Below are positions 31,961 through 40,349 of a stretch of 45,603 nt of DNA, piece after piece. The notes under the pieces were generated by a model, which saw nothing but the letters and a program-made list of their open reading frames with translations, had not been told where the DNA came from and did no database searches. The position numbers and the translations under genes were made by a program. The DNA is from a candidate division FCPU426 bacterium (lineage in GTDB: Bacteria; Oederibacteriota; Muellerivitia; Muellerivitales; Muellerivitaceae), in assembly GCA_003136635.1 (NCBI GenBank), contig PLFD01000025.1:100474-146076 (forward strand), written 5' to 3'. How positions within the stretch are numbered: the stretch's first letter is position 1; each line of letters opens with the position of its first letter.

Positions 31961-32953
31961 TTACCACTTGAGGTTCGAACTATGTCCAGGCTCCGCTTTG
32001 TCATTTGGATTGATATAAGTTTTGGAAAAATTGACCGCTGTTGCGCCTTCAGAAAAACCCGTAGCGATCAGATCCAATTTACCCGGATGGGTCACGATAT
32101 CGCCCGCCGCGTAGATCCCCGGCACGTTCGTTTCCATCTTCTGGTTTACCGGAATCTTGTTCTTTTCCAGCGTCAAACCCCAATCTTTGAGGAAGGAAAG
32201 GCTGGCCTGGAAGCCGAAATTGAGGACTACCGCGTCCATCGGAAGCGATTCTTCCGCCATCGTATGATTCTCATAAATGACAGCTTCTTCAACCTTCCCG
32301 TTTCCTTTTACGGTTTTCAACTCATACCACAACTTTACATCTACTTTGGAAGCCTTCAGTTTATTGACTGATGATTCATGGGCCCGGAACTCATCCCGGC
32401 GGTGAATGAGTGTTACTTTGGAACAGATCGGCTCCAACATCAAAGCCCAGTCAATGGCCGAATCGCCTCCGCCAACCACCAGAACGCGCTTGCCTTTAAA
32501 CGGTTCCAATGAGAGAACGCCGTAATACGCACCTTTTCCTTCATAGGGAACAATTTCAGCATTCGGATGTTTTTTCGGAGTGAACGACCCCATTCCTAGA
32601 GTGAGGACGATAGCTTTTGAATAATGCTTTCCGCCCTTATCGGTGGTTATTTCAAAAATATTATCCGCCGGACGCTTCACGAGGGTTGAAACTTTTTCAC
32701 CCAAAACCAAAAGGGGTTTAAAACGCAGCAATTGCTCTTCAAGGTCTTTCACTAATTGCTTGCCCGACACTCGCGGAAAGCCCGCAACGTCAAAAATGTC
32801 CTTTTCGGGATACATAGCGGACACCTGACCGCCCAGTTGTTCCAGCGAATCGATAATTTTGAACTTCATTCCGCGAAGTCCCGCGTAAAATCCGGCAAAC
32901 ATGCCAGCTGGTCCACCTCCGACGATCGTCACATCAAAAATTTCCTCGGCCAT
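31961..32953 (-). CDS. Ferredoxin-NADP+ reductase, thioredoxin-reductase-like type
   Basis: The 330-residue flavoprotein has two nucleotide-binding motifs, GGGPAG at 12-17 (FAD) and GGGDSA at 161-166 (NADPH), and the C-terminal GIYAAGDIV segment. The CxxC redox pair of true thioredoxin reductase is missing, which together with the SLEQLGGQ segment (36-43) points to the YumC-type ferredoxin-NADP reductase. GGAGG lies five bases before the ATG. It is the first gene of an operon with sdhCAB and lies just downstream of a polyferredoxin and korAB, so it probably exchanges electrons between ferredoxin made by KorAB and NADPH. Confidence 0.9.
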   Translation of the reverse strand: MAEEIFDVTIVGGGPAGMFAGFYAGLRGMKFKIIDSLEQLGGQVSAMYPEKDIFDVAGFPRVSGKQLVKDLEEQLLRFKPLLVLGEKVSTLVKRPADNIFEITTDKGGKHYSKAIVLTLGMGSFTPKKHPNAEIVPYEGKGAYYGVLSLEPFKGKRVLVVGGGDSAIDWALMLEPICSKVTLIHRRDEFRAHESSVNKLKASKVDVKLWYELKTVKGNGKVEEAVIYENHTMAEESLPMDAVVLNFGFQASLSFLKDWGLTLEKNKIPVNQKMETNVPGIYAAGDIVTHPGKLDLIATGFSEGATAVNFSKTYINPNDKAEPGHSSNLKW

Positions 32954-33033
32954 AAAATCCTCCCATTTTAAAATCTTGGTATGAGTTTGAAAAAACGCGC
33001 CAATTTTATCTTTCTTTCAAGAAACCAATTGGG

Positions 33034-33071
33034 GCAAAAAAAAGAAAAACGAACACCAGTTCGTTTTTCTT
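33034..33071 (-). terminator. Rho-independent terminator after the ferredoxin gene
   Basis: A perfect 13-bp stem (33042-33054 with 33059-33071) with loop ACCA is followed on the minus strand by a run of T residues (complement of 33035-33041). It separates the ferredoxin gene from the reductase-sdh operon. Confidence 0.92.
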
Positions 33072-33136
33072 CATGTTAAACACTTTAAAACAACTCCCTC
33101 TTTTAAAACAATCTATCCCTTATTACATCTTTACGA

Positions 33137-33586
33137 CTAATGATTGCGGTTAGGCACATAGCTCATCAGTTCAGCGGGGCGGTCAATCGTAATACTGCCT
33201 TTGATACAAACTGTTTCACAAAGCTTACAACTCACACATTTTTTCTCATCAACAATGGCAATTTTAAAGAACTCGGGGTGATCCGAACGGGGCTGCATGG
33301 AAATACAATCAAAGGGACAAATATCCACGCAAAACTCGCAGGCCGTACAGGTTTCAGGATCGACTTTCGCTTTGGGAATGGCCAAAGGCTTGATTTTTTT
33401 AACCGTCTCGCCTTCGGAGTTAACAATCGCCTCAACAGGACAATGAATGCCGCAGACCCCGCAGTCAATACAAAGTGCCGGGTCAATGTTGAACATGGAT
33501 TTTTTTTCGCCCGCAATCGCTTCGGTGGGACATTTGACTTCACAAAGAGTGCAGCCGATGCATGTGCTGAGAATGGTATGTGGCAC
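33137..33586 (-). CDS. Polyferredoxin with four [4Fe-4S] motifs
   Basis: The 149-residue protein contains four CxxCxxCxxxC motifs: Cys9/12/15/19, Cys39/42/45/49, Cys80/83/86/90 and Cys117/120/123/127, enough for four [4Fe-4S] clusters in two ferredoxin pairs. It is soluble, with no signal or membrane segment. The GTG at 33586 is preferred as start because AAGGA lies six bases upstream; a TTG at 33592 would sit directly on that site. Between korAB and the ferredoxin-NADP reductase, it is the probable electron carrier of the 2-oxoacid oxidoreductase. It is flanked by terminators on both sides, so it has its own promoter. Confidence 0.9.
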   Translation of the reverse strand: MPHTILSTCIGCTLCEVKCPTEAIAGEKKSMFNIDPALCIDCGVCGIHCPVEAIVNSEGETVKKIKPLAIPKAKVDPETCTACEFCVDICPFDCISMQPRSDHPEFFKIAIVDEKKCVSCKLCETVCIKGSITIDRPAELMSYVPNRNH

Positions 33587-33674
33587 AGCCAATCCTTTTT
33601 ACGATGAGGGACAAGATTTTTAAACCGTCAACATCATCAAGACAACTAGCTTCGCTATTTTACTCACTCGCCCT

Positions 33675-33716
33675 TAAAAAAGAAAAGGCTCTTCTTAAAA
33701 TATAAGAAGAGCCTTT
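33675..33716 (-). terminator. Rho-independent terminator after korB
   Basis: A perfect 14-bp stem (33684-33697 with 33703-33716) with a 5-base loop, followed on the minus strand by TTCTTTTTTAA. It lies 18 bases after the korB stop codon. Confidence 0.9.
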
Positions 33717-33733
33717 ACGTTCTACTTACAAAC

Positions 33734-34627
33734 TTAAATATACTCTTCTATCAACTTTTTGCGTTGTTCATTGGTTAGACCCAATTTTTGGTTCTTAGCC
33801 AATCCTTTGCCTTGCAAAGCCGGATCCTCAGCGTCAATCGAAGGTTTAGGATTCGGGTTTTTGTAAATGAGTCCAATGGGAATCTTGGCTCCCCATTCTT
33901 TCGCCCGGCTCATCCCCGCGTTCCAATCGGAAGCGTCATGGCCAGCCTCTTCCAATTTATAAACACGTTCTTTAAACCAGCCGAAGGTGTTTTGCTTGTT
34001 AAAGGTCACGCAAGGGGAGAACACATCGATTAAAGCAAAACCAGGGTATTGGATAGCCTGGGTATAAAGACTCTTCAAGTGGTTAATGTCGCCCGAAAAC
34101 CCGCGAGCCACAAAACCGCAGCCAGCCGCCAAGGCCAAAGCCATGGGATTGAGCTGCCCTTCTGGATTTCCGAACGGAGTAGACTTAGTTTTCATACCCG
34201 GCTCGGAAGTCGGAGAAGTTTGACCAGTCGTCAAACCATAAATTTCATTATCCATCACGATGTAAGTCATGTTCACATTGCGGCGCATTGAGTGGATGAA
34301 ATGGCCTTGGCCGATTCCATAACCGTCTCCGTCTCCGCCGCAGGCGATAACCGTCATTTCGTGATTGGCCATCTTGGCACCAGTCGCAACAGGCAAAGAA
34401 CGGCCATGCAACGAATGCATACCGTAGGACTTAAAGAAACCCGGCAAATTGGAGGAGCATCCAATACCGGATACGATCATCAATTCCTCATTTGGAATTC
34501 CCAATTCGGCGACCGCACGCTGAAGAACTGTCAAAACTCCAAAATCTCCGCATCCCGGACACCAATCCGGCGGAATCTCCGGCTTATATTGTTTTGCTTC
34601 TCTCGGTGCTAGTGTGGCTGGCGACAT
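33734..34627 (-). CDS. korB: 2-oxoacid:ferredoxin oxidoreductase beta subunit (2-oxoglutarate type)
   Basis: The 297-residue TPP-binding subunit decarboxylates a 2-oxoacid to its CoA ester with reduction of ferredoxin. WCPGCGDFG at 22-30 (cluster cysteine region) and GDGDGYGIG at 98-106 (TPP and Mg binding) are present. AGGAGG precedes the ATG. It follows korA by 38 bases. The two-subunit form and nearby sdh genes favour 2-oxoglutarate over pyruvate as substrate, but this is not certain. Confidence 0.9.
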   Translation of the reverse strand: MSPATLAPREAKQYKPEIPPDWCPGCGDFGVLTVLQRAVAELGIPNEELMIVSGIGCSSNLPGFFKSYGMHSLHGRSLPVATGAKMANHEMTVIACGGDGDGYGIGQGHFIHSMRRNVNMTYIVMDNEIYGLTTGQTSPTSEPGMKTKSTPFGNPEGQLNPMALALAAGCGFVARGFSGDINHLKSLYTQAIQYPGFALIDVFSPCVTFNKQNTFGWFKERVYKLEEAGHDASDWNAGMSRAKEWGAKIPIGLIYKNPNPKPSIDAEDPALQGKGLAKNQKLGLTNEQRKKLIEEYI

Positions 34628-34665
34628 ACATCCTCCTAAAAGTGATCTCTGGTTTTAATTAACGA

Positions 34666-36489
34666 TTAATGCACGGACCCCGTCGAAAGCACGCCTGGTC
34701 CCGGCGGATGCGGTGTGCGCCAGCCGGATTCCGTCGACAAGACTTCGATCAAATCTTTGCCTTGTAAAACTTCCTTAACGGACGCAACCACATGCTTCGG
34801 TTCGAAAGGTTCGCCGTCATATTTACGGATATTCGCGTGAGCAGTGATTCCTGTTTCAGCCCGCAAATGGCGGGCAAACTGACCCGCTTTGTTCATTTCA
34901 ACTACGATAATTTTCTTTTTGTTCTTTAAGAGCGCGACAACTTCTTTTTCTTGGAAAGGAATCAAATACTTGATGGAAAGATGTCCCACCTTGATACCTT
35001 CTTTATTCAAACGCTCAACCGCTTCGCTCGTCACTCCCCAGGTAGAGCCGTAAGTCACCAGAACCGTGTCAGCGTTTGCGTCGCCTTCAATTTTTAGAGG
35101 GGCAAAATCTTTCGTCACGTTTTCCATTTTACGGGAACGTTTGTCGACCATCATTTTACGAATAACCGGATCGGTATAAACGTCCGAAATCGTGACACCA
35201 TCTTCATCATGTTCATCGGTGGCGGACACATATAAGTGGTTAGGCGTCCCCGGAATAACCCGGGGAGAAATACCCGATGGGGTATTTTTATAACGATAGT
35301 AGCTTTCGCCTTTGCCGTTATCCTCAAATATCATTTCGCCGCGGTCAATTTTGAACGCGCGGTCAAGAAATGCCGGTTCTACTGTTCCATGACCTTCACT
35401 CATTAAAAGATCTGACAAAACCAAAACTGGGCATTGATACTTGTCGGCCAAGTTAAACGACTCTTCCATCGTGGTGTAGCAATCCGCGATAGAGAGAGGA
35501 GCGATAATAATGCGCGGGAAATCGCCTTGAGAGGCGCCAATCGCCTGATTCAAATCACCCTGCTCTTGCTTGGTCGGAAGACCCGTCGAAGGTCCTCCGC
35601 GCATAACGTTAATCATCACAACAGGAATTTCCATAATACCGGCCATGCCGATCGCTTCGGTCATCAAAGCAAATCCGCCGCCGGAAGTCGCACACATCGC
35701 GCGAACGCCCATTTGGCCCGCGCCGATAGTCATGTTAGCTACGCCGATTTCATCCTCTACCTGACGGACACAAATACCTAGGTCCCGACCATGAGAAGCC
35801 ATCCAGTGAAGAATCCCCGTCGCCGGGCTCATCGGATAAGCGCAATACACGGTGCAACCCGCATTCGCCGCGCCCATCGCCAAAATGTTATTGCCGTGAA
35901 CCATTGCCAATTTGGGCCCGCCCTTTTTCAAAACGGTAGCATGGGGTTTGTACTGCTTGTCAGCGAAATCAAACCCGGCTTTCGCCGCGGTAATGTTCGC
36001 TTCAACGACTTGAGGTTTCTTTTTGAAGGTATGTTCGAAAACGGAGGAAAGCGCCGAGAAATCCAAACCTATCAAACGGGTCAACGCGCCCAAAGCGACC
36101 GTATTTTGCATAATCGGAAGAGCGTCTTTACCGGCCAATTCAAAAACCGGAAGAGGACAAAGTTGAACACCTTCGGGAGCTTTGCCCGGCTTTACCTTAT
36201 CGCCGTTGTAAACACAAATACCGCCGGCTTTTAATTCAGGCAAGTGGCGGTCCATAGAATCTTGATTCAAAGCAATCATGGCGCTTACCTGATCGCCGAT
36301 GTTGGTGACTTTAGCGTCTGAAATACGAAGACGGATCCAAGAATGGCCGCCGCGAATAAGCGATTGATAACTGGTGTAATTATAAACATTCAAGCCGGAA
36401 CGGGCGCAAGATTGGGATAGATTGTCTCCGGTAGAAGCTCCACCGTCGCCGGCCGCGCCGCCAATACCTACAATAATTTCGTTAGCCAT
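34666..36489 (-). CDS. korA: 2-oxoacid:ferredoxin oxidoreductase alpha subunit (gamma-alpha fusion)
   Basis: The 607-residue subunit joins an N-terminal gamma domain (about 1-190, beginning GIGGAAGDG) to the alpha domain (from about 205, with AYPMSPATGILHW near 228 and a C-terminal transketolase-like domain near 480-590). Such gamma-alpha fusions are typical of KorA. The conserved GGPSTGLPTKQEQGDL near 310-325 is the pyrimidine-binding part. It starts the korA-korB operon, with GGAGG ten bases before the ATG. The role is 2-oxoglutarate to succinyl-CoA with reduced ferredoxin. Confidence 0.92.
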   Translation of the reverse strand: MANEIIVGIGGAAGDGGASTGDNLSQSCARSGLNVYNYTSYQSLIRGGHSWIRLRISDAKVTNIGDQVSAMIALNQDSMDRHLPELKAGGICVYNGDKVKPGKAPEGVQLCPLPVFELAGKDALPIMQNTVALGALTRLIGLDFSALSSVFEHTFKKKPQVVEANITAAKAGFDFADKQYKPHATVLKKGGPKLAMVHGNNILAMGAANAGCTVYCAYPMSPATGILHWMASHGRDLGICVRQVEDEIGVANMTIGAGQMGVRAMCATSGGGFALMTEAIGMAGIMEIPVVMINVMRGGPSTGLPTKQEQGDLNQAIGASQGDFPRIIIAPLSIADCYTTMEESFNLADKYQCPVLVLSDLLMSEGHGTVEPAFLDRAFKIDRGEMIFEDNGKGESYYRYKNTPSGISPRVIPGTPNHLYVSATDEHDEDGVTISDVYTDPVIRKMMVDKRSRKMENVTKDFAPLKIEGDANADTVLVTYGSTWGVTSEAVERLNKEGIKVGHLSIKYLIPFQEKEVVALLKNKKKIIVVEMNKAGQFARHLRAETGITAHANIRKYDGEPFEPKHVVASVKEVLQGKDLIEVLSTESGWRTPHPPGPGVLSTGSVH

Positions 36490-36716
36490 TTAAAACACGC
36501 CTCCATCAATATTTTGTCGCATTAAATTTGGGTTTTATGTAAATCCAAGAAAAGCATAATACTAGTGGAGACGCTGAATTCGCAACCTTTTTGAAGGTTT
36601 TTAAGAGAGAAATTAGCTATCGAGCCGCCTCTGCACTAACAAGAAAAAAGTACTACGGATGGTATTCGAAAGCACCTCTAATACCCCCACTTTTAATAAA
36701 AAAGAATTTCAACGGA

Positions 36717-37307
36717 TTAAACCTGTCTATGGCGAAAGCAGTGAACCAGATGATCATTCACCATGCCCACCGCCTGCATGTGGGCATAAATAACGGTAGG
36801 GCCCAAAAACTTAAACCCTCTTTTTTTCAAATCCTTGGCCCAGGCTTCTGCCTCAGAAACGACCACCGGATAATCCTTGATAGTTTTTAGTTTATGGCGG
36901 AGGGGGCGTCCCTTGACCCATTGCCACATATACTTGGAAAAGGTGCCGAATTCTTTCTGGATTTCCATAAAAAGCCTGGCATTTTGAATTGTGGCGGCGA
37001 TTTTAGCCCTATTGCGTACAATTCCCCCGTCCCGAACCAGGCGAGACCTATCTCGGGAAGTGAACCGAGCTACTTTGCGGTAGTCAAAATTCTTAAAAGC
37101 CTTTTTAAAGTTTTTTCGTTTATGCAGAATGATTCTCCAGGAAAGTCCCGCCTGAAACGCCTCGAGCACCAAAAACTCAAAAATTTTCTGATCATTATGA
37201 ACTGGTTTCCCCCATTCCTTATCATGATAGATCAGCATTAAGGAATCACTCTGGCCCGGCCAAGGACAGCGTTTAAGCGTTTTTTTAGTTTTGGGGATGG
37301 ACTTCAT
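36717..37307 (-). CDS. tag: DNA-3-methyladenine glycosylase I
   Basis: The 196-residue base-excision enzyme removes 3-methyladenine from DNA. The zinc site of the family is complete: Cys14 (CPWPG), His28 (YHDKEWG), His186 and Cys190 (VNDHLVHC). The substrate-binding segments EAFQAGLSW and RNRAKI and the C-terminal FKFLGPT are also present. The start at 37307 has only a weak ribosome site. It lies between korA and a lipoprotein gene in the same direction but with a spacer of over 200 bases to korA. Confidence 0.93.
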   Translation of the reverse strand: MKSIPKTKKTLKRCPWPGQSDSLMLIYHDKEWGKPVHNDQKIFEFLVLEAFQAGLSWRIILHKRKNFKKAFKNFDYRKVARFTSRDRSRLVRDGGIVRNRAKIAATIQNARLFMEIQKEFGTFSKYMWQWVKGRPLRHKLKTIKDYPVVVSEAEAWAKDLKKRGFKFLGPTVIYAHMQAVGMVNDHLVHCFRHRQV

Positions 37308-37331
37308 AAATTTTTTCTTAACCCTTATTTC

Positions 37332-38753
37332 TTACCAGGTGACATTGACAGAAGCATCGCCATCCATTGCCACCTGGCCTTCAATCCCATAATCGGTGAC
37401 AAATGCTTCCTGCATCTTTAACGACGTTACAGTCGTTTTCAAAACAATGTGCTTTCCTATTGGTCTATTCAACATTTGATTGAGTTGAAGTTTCAACGTA
37501 TCAAGTTTTTTACCTACGGGAATAACCGCGTCTTTACGCAACTGATCTCTCATTCCGTCGCCGTCTAGAAAATCCACCATTTGCACTAAAAAGTCGCTCG
37601 ATTTAATGTCAAAATCCATGTCAGGAAAATCAATCACTTGAGTTTTTTCGTGATAGGTAGGCGTACCTAGCAAATAAACTGTTAAATGCGCTGGCTTATC
37701 TGAAAGATTTAAAATAGGCGAATAGTCTATCCCGGCTTCCACTACAATTTTTCCTCCTGATCCGTAAATACGAACATTGGTCAGTTCGATATCGTGGTCT
37801 TCGCTCCCTGGCAAAGCCTTATTGATAATTCCTGTCTTGGGATCGGTCAGTAATTTATTCACTTCATCAAACTTAATTTTCAAATTGGTTACAATATGAA
37901 ATCCTTCGGTTCCCGGTTTTAAATCTTTTAAGGGCGGCATTTCAACCTTAACAAGTCTGGGTTTACCTCCAAAAATAACATTCGGCTGAGCGTAAAGCTC
38001 AAATTCCGTTTCCATGCGGGGATTAGTCGGATCGGGAATAATGCGATAAGACCCAACACCAAAACTGTCCGGCAAAACCTGAAGCCAAACATTCTTGGAC
38101 ATCTCAACCGGCTCTTGGATTTGATCCCAAATCTCCTTGATCTTCGCTTTAATGTCTGTGGTTTTTTTTAAACTTTCGTTGTATTGATCCGTGCCCTTGC
38201 GTAAAAGCTTTTCACTTTTCCGAGAGTCCTTCTCGGGGGTTTGAGTATTAGTCGGCGCCTGATTTTTTCCTTTTTCAATGGCCGTTTCTTCAAAATCAGG
38301 CGCTTCCAAGTGCCAGTCTTTATTCCATTGAATGGCGGAAGTGACTTTGGAATGCACTTCCTTTTCAACTTCTTGGTCCGCCGATTCATCGTCAGAATCT
38401 TGCGATGATTTCTTATTTTTATAATGAACATGCATGCGAGCGGTAAGCTTGTTATTCTCAAATTTCCAATCCAACGGTTCCCATTTGACTTCCGTTCCAA
38501 GTTTTTTAGTAAGGGATTGTTCTTCTTTTTTCAAATCCTCTTTTACAAAATCAGAGATGTATTCTTCCATTTCCTTAACGCTGGGAAGAGAAACCACCAG
38601 GGGAATACGCAGCCGGGCAGGCGGAGGCGGTGCCAGAGTGTGAACCGGCGAGGGACGGACCGGCACTAAGAGCGGCGACGTTGTCGCGCAACCGACGCAA
38701 CCCAACGTCAGACCCATAAAAAGCATCCAATTCAATTTTCGAGATGATTTCAT
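37332..38753 (-). CDS. DUF4403-like lipoprotein
   Basis: The 473-residue protein has a lipoprotein signal (hydrophobic 9-18, lipid Cys19 or Cys22 in LGCVGC) and a Pro-rich segment near 28-48. A charged, probably coiled-coil insertion (about 110-205) interrupts two beta-rich halves. The repeated beta pattern and C-terminal half resemble DUF4403, a family of outer-membrane-type lipoproteins of unknown role, possibly lipid-binding. The start has a weak ribosome site. The tag gene follows 24 bases downstream, with no clear functional link. Confidence 0.65.
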   Translation of the reverse strand: MKSSRKLNWMLFMGLTLGCVGCATTSPLLVPVRPSPVHTLAPPPPARLRIPLVVSLPSVKEMEEYISDFVKEDLKKEEQSLTKKLGTEVKWEPLDWKFENNKLTARMHVHYKNKKSSQDSDDESADQEVEKEVHSKVTSAIQWNKDWHLEAPDFEETAIEKGKNQAPTNTQTPEKDSRKSEKLLRKGTDQYNESLKKTTDIKAKIKEIWDQIQEPVEMSKNVWLQVLPDSFGVGSYRIIPDPTNPRMETEFELYAQPNVIFGGKPRLVKVEMPPLKDLKPGTEGFHIVTNLKIKFDEVNKLLTDPKTGIINKALPGSEDHDIELTNVRIYGSGGKIVVEAGIDYSPILNLSDKPAHLTVYLLGTPTYHEKTQVIDFPDMDFDIKSSDFLVQMVDFLDGDGMRDQLRKDAVIPVGKKLDTLKLQLNQMLNRPIGKHIVLKTTVTSLKMQEAFVTDYGIEGQVAMDGDASVNVTW

Positions 38754-38817
38754 GGCCGTATCTTATTGAAAAACTTTGAGGCTTTAAGCCATAAAAAACC
38801 AAAATCTTTTTAAAATG

Positions 38818-39264
38818 TCAGGCAATTTCAGGAAAAGCTTTGGAATTATGGGCTGCTTCCTTGAGTTCCAGAACTGTATTCATCGGCAGTTCCATTGACA
38901 CTCGTGGAACAGGCTTAAACGTTAAGACGAGTATTTTCGTCAGCCAGCTGTCTTCAATCTTCCCTATCATGTCGGTCCATGGAATGAAAAGCGGCGGGTG
39001 GCTTATCCTCATCCAAATAAAAACCTCCAAATAGAGACCTTCCTGATTAACCCCCATCGTTAAACAACTAGCGTAACGAGTCATTCCCATCATGGCAGAC
39101 CGAGTGGGGAAAGTTTTACCCGTAAAAGGCCGTTTGAGTTCATATCGGCTTGCCAGCTTGCTCCACCCACCCAGTAAAGAACTCAGCCAGCCCAAAAGAA
39201 GCCATGCTCCCACCAGCACGGCCAAAAGAAGCGCCGTGTAATAATAAGCCAACATTGGATTCAT
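38818..39264 (-). CDS. Membrane protein with a shared domain of unknown function (short paralogue)
   Basis: The 148-residue protein has one N-terminal helix (about 6-28), then GGWSKLASRY, MGVNQEGLYLEV near 70, and HPPLFIPWTDM near 89-99, a pattern that suggests a small beta-rich, PH-like domain on the cytosolic side. The same series of motifs is found in the C-terminal 130 residues of the next gene upstream, so the two are paralogues. AGGA precedes the ATG. No function is known. Confidence 0.72.
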   Translation of the reverse strand: MNPMLAYYYTALLLAVLVGAWLLLGWLSSLLGGWSKLASRYELKRPFTGKTFPTRSAMMGMTRYASCLTMGVNQEGLYLEVFIWMRISHPPLFIPWTDMIGKIEDSWLTKILVLTFKPVPRVSMELPMNTVLELKEAAHNSKAFPEIA

Positions 39265-39330
39265 GAGGATTTCCTAAAGAAAAATAAACTGTCAGGAGAA
39301 TGTAGCTCTATCATTTCAGCGGTGATACAA

Positions 39331-40296
39331 CTAATCGCCAACGCCTTTAAAAGCCGCTGGGTTATTGGCCATTTCCTTCAAAAGTACCATGGTCTTTTCA
39401 TGGATTTCCAAACTTACTTTAGGAGCTTTTTCAAAATGTAATATAAACGTGGGTCCCCATATCATTTCGCCTTTAACTGTTTGGATATCACTCCAGGGAA
39501 TGAATAAATTAGGATGATGAATTTTGAAAAAATAGTTCATTGAAATATAAAAACCTGCTTGATTCGCTCCAAAATTCAAACAAGTGTGGTAATGGACCCA
39601 ATTAAACTTGGCAGAACGCCATCTTAAAAGCGGTTCGTCATATTTTTTCTTAGTTACATAATACTGGGCCAAAGAAACCCAGCCGCTGAATAAGCCGAAC
39701 AACCAACCACCTAATAACCAAAAGAGAATAAAAAAGAGAGAAAAGAAAAACGGGAAATCCAATAATACTCTGATGGAATAAGCCTGTCCGTCATGCGCCC
39801 AGGGATTGAAAAAATAAATTATAACGGCCAAAAGATTTACCAAAATAAAACCAATCGAAGTAACAATTCTAATGTGGGCTGCTGACCCGGATAGCATGGT
39901 GGGGAGCCCGGGATATTTTTCCAACTTCTCTGCGCCCCCTCCAAAAAAAATCCAACCCGTTATTATAAAATTCATGAGAAAAAACAGAGCCCACCAAATC
40001 ACCACCGCTAAATTTCCCTGCGAGGGCACCAGATAATCCAATACCCCGTTTACCTTGCCCAATAGAATACCCGCGCCCATCACCATCCAGGGAAGATTGC
40101 TCCAAATGGCATATTGAATAAAAAGTAAGCGGTATTTCGATTTTAAAGCTTCGTTGTCTTTGAGGTGGGTAAGTAACGAACGCCAACCGAGATAACTATT
40201 AGTCAACCCCATCAAAAGAAAAAAGATCCAAACATATTTATAGCCAAAAGGGGTGTGTGAAAAAGGAAAAGTCAGGTTCAACGCTTGGTGGGGCAT
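39331..40296 (-). CDS. Multi-helix membrane protein with the same C-terminal domain (long paralogue)
   Basis: The 321-residue protein has about five to six hydrophobic helices in residues 18-205, then a C-terminal domain homologous to the neighbouring 148-residue protein: SGWVSLAQYY, CLNFGANQAGFY, HHPNLFIPWSDI and a KVSLEI stretch. The long form therefore adds a membrane module to the shared domain. AGGAGG precedes the ATG. It lies 46 bases after gcvP and may be read through from it. Confidence 0.75.
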   Translation of the reverse strand: MPHQALNLTFPFSHTPFGYKYVWIFFLLMGLTNSYLGWRSLLTHLKDNEALKSKYRLLFIQYAIWSNLPWMVMGAGILLGKVNGVLDYLVPSQGNLAVVIWWALFFLMNFIITGWIFFGGGAEKLEKYPGLPTMLSGSAAHIRIVTSIGFILVNLLAVIIYFFNPWAHDGQAYSIRVLLDFPFFFSLFFILFWLLGGWLFGLFSGWVSLAQYYVTKKKYDEPLLRWRSAKFNWVHYHTCLNFGANQAGFYISMNYFFKIHHPNLFIPWSDIQTVKGEMIWGPTFILHFEKAPKVSLEIHEKTMVLLKEMANNPAAFKGVGD

Positions 40297-40309
40297 CCCT
40301 ACCTCCTGT

Positions 40310-40349
40310 TTCGTAAAGATTCAGGAGTGAATATTCCGAATCTTACGAA
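40310..40349 (-). repeat. Inverted repeat spanning the gcvP stop codon
   Basis: TTCGTAAAGATTC (40310-40322) and GAATCTTACGAA (40338-40349) pair with one bulge, and a GAATATTC palindrome lies in the loop. The right arm covers the last codon of gcvP and its stop. No T-run follows, so it is a 3'-end mRNA structure or a weak terminator. Confidence 0.5.

Noticed and set aside
31961..32953. Thioredoxin reductase call
   Set aside because: The CxxC redox pair is absent; the ferredoxin-NADP reductase assignment fits better.
33734..36489. korAB plus sdh as evidence for the reductive TCA cycle
   Set aside because: No ATP-citrate lyase, citryl-CoA enzyme or other marker is in the window; the same genes serve the oxidative direction.
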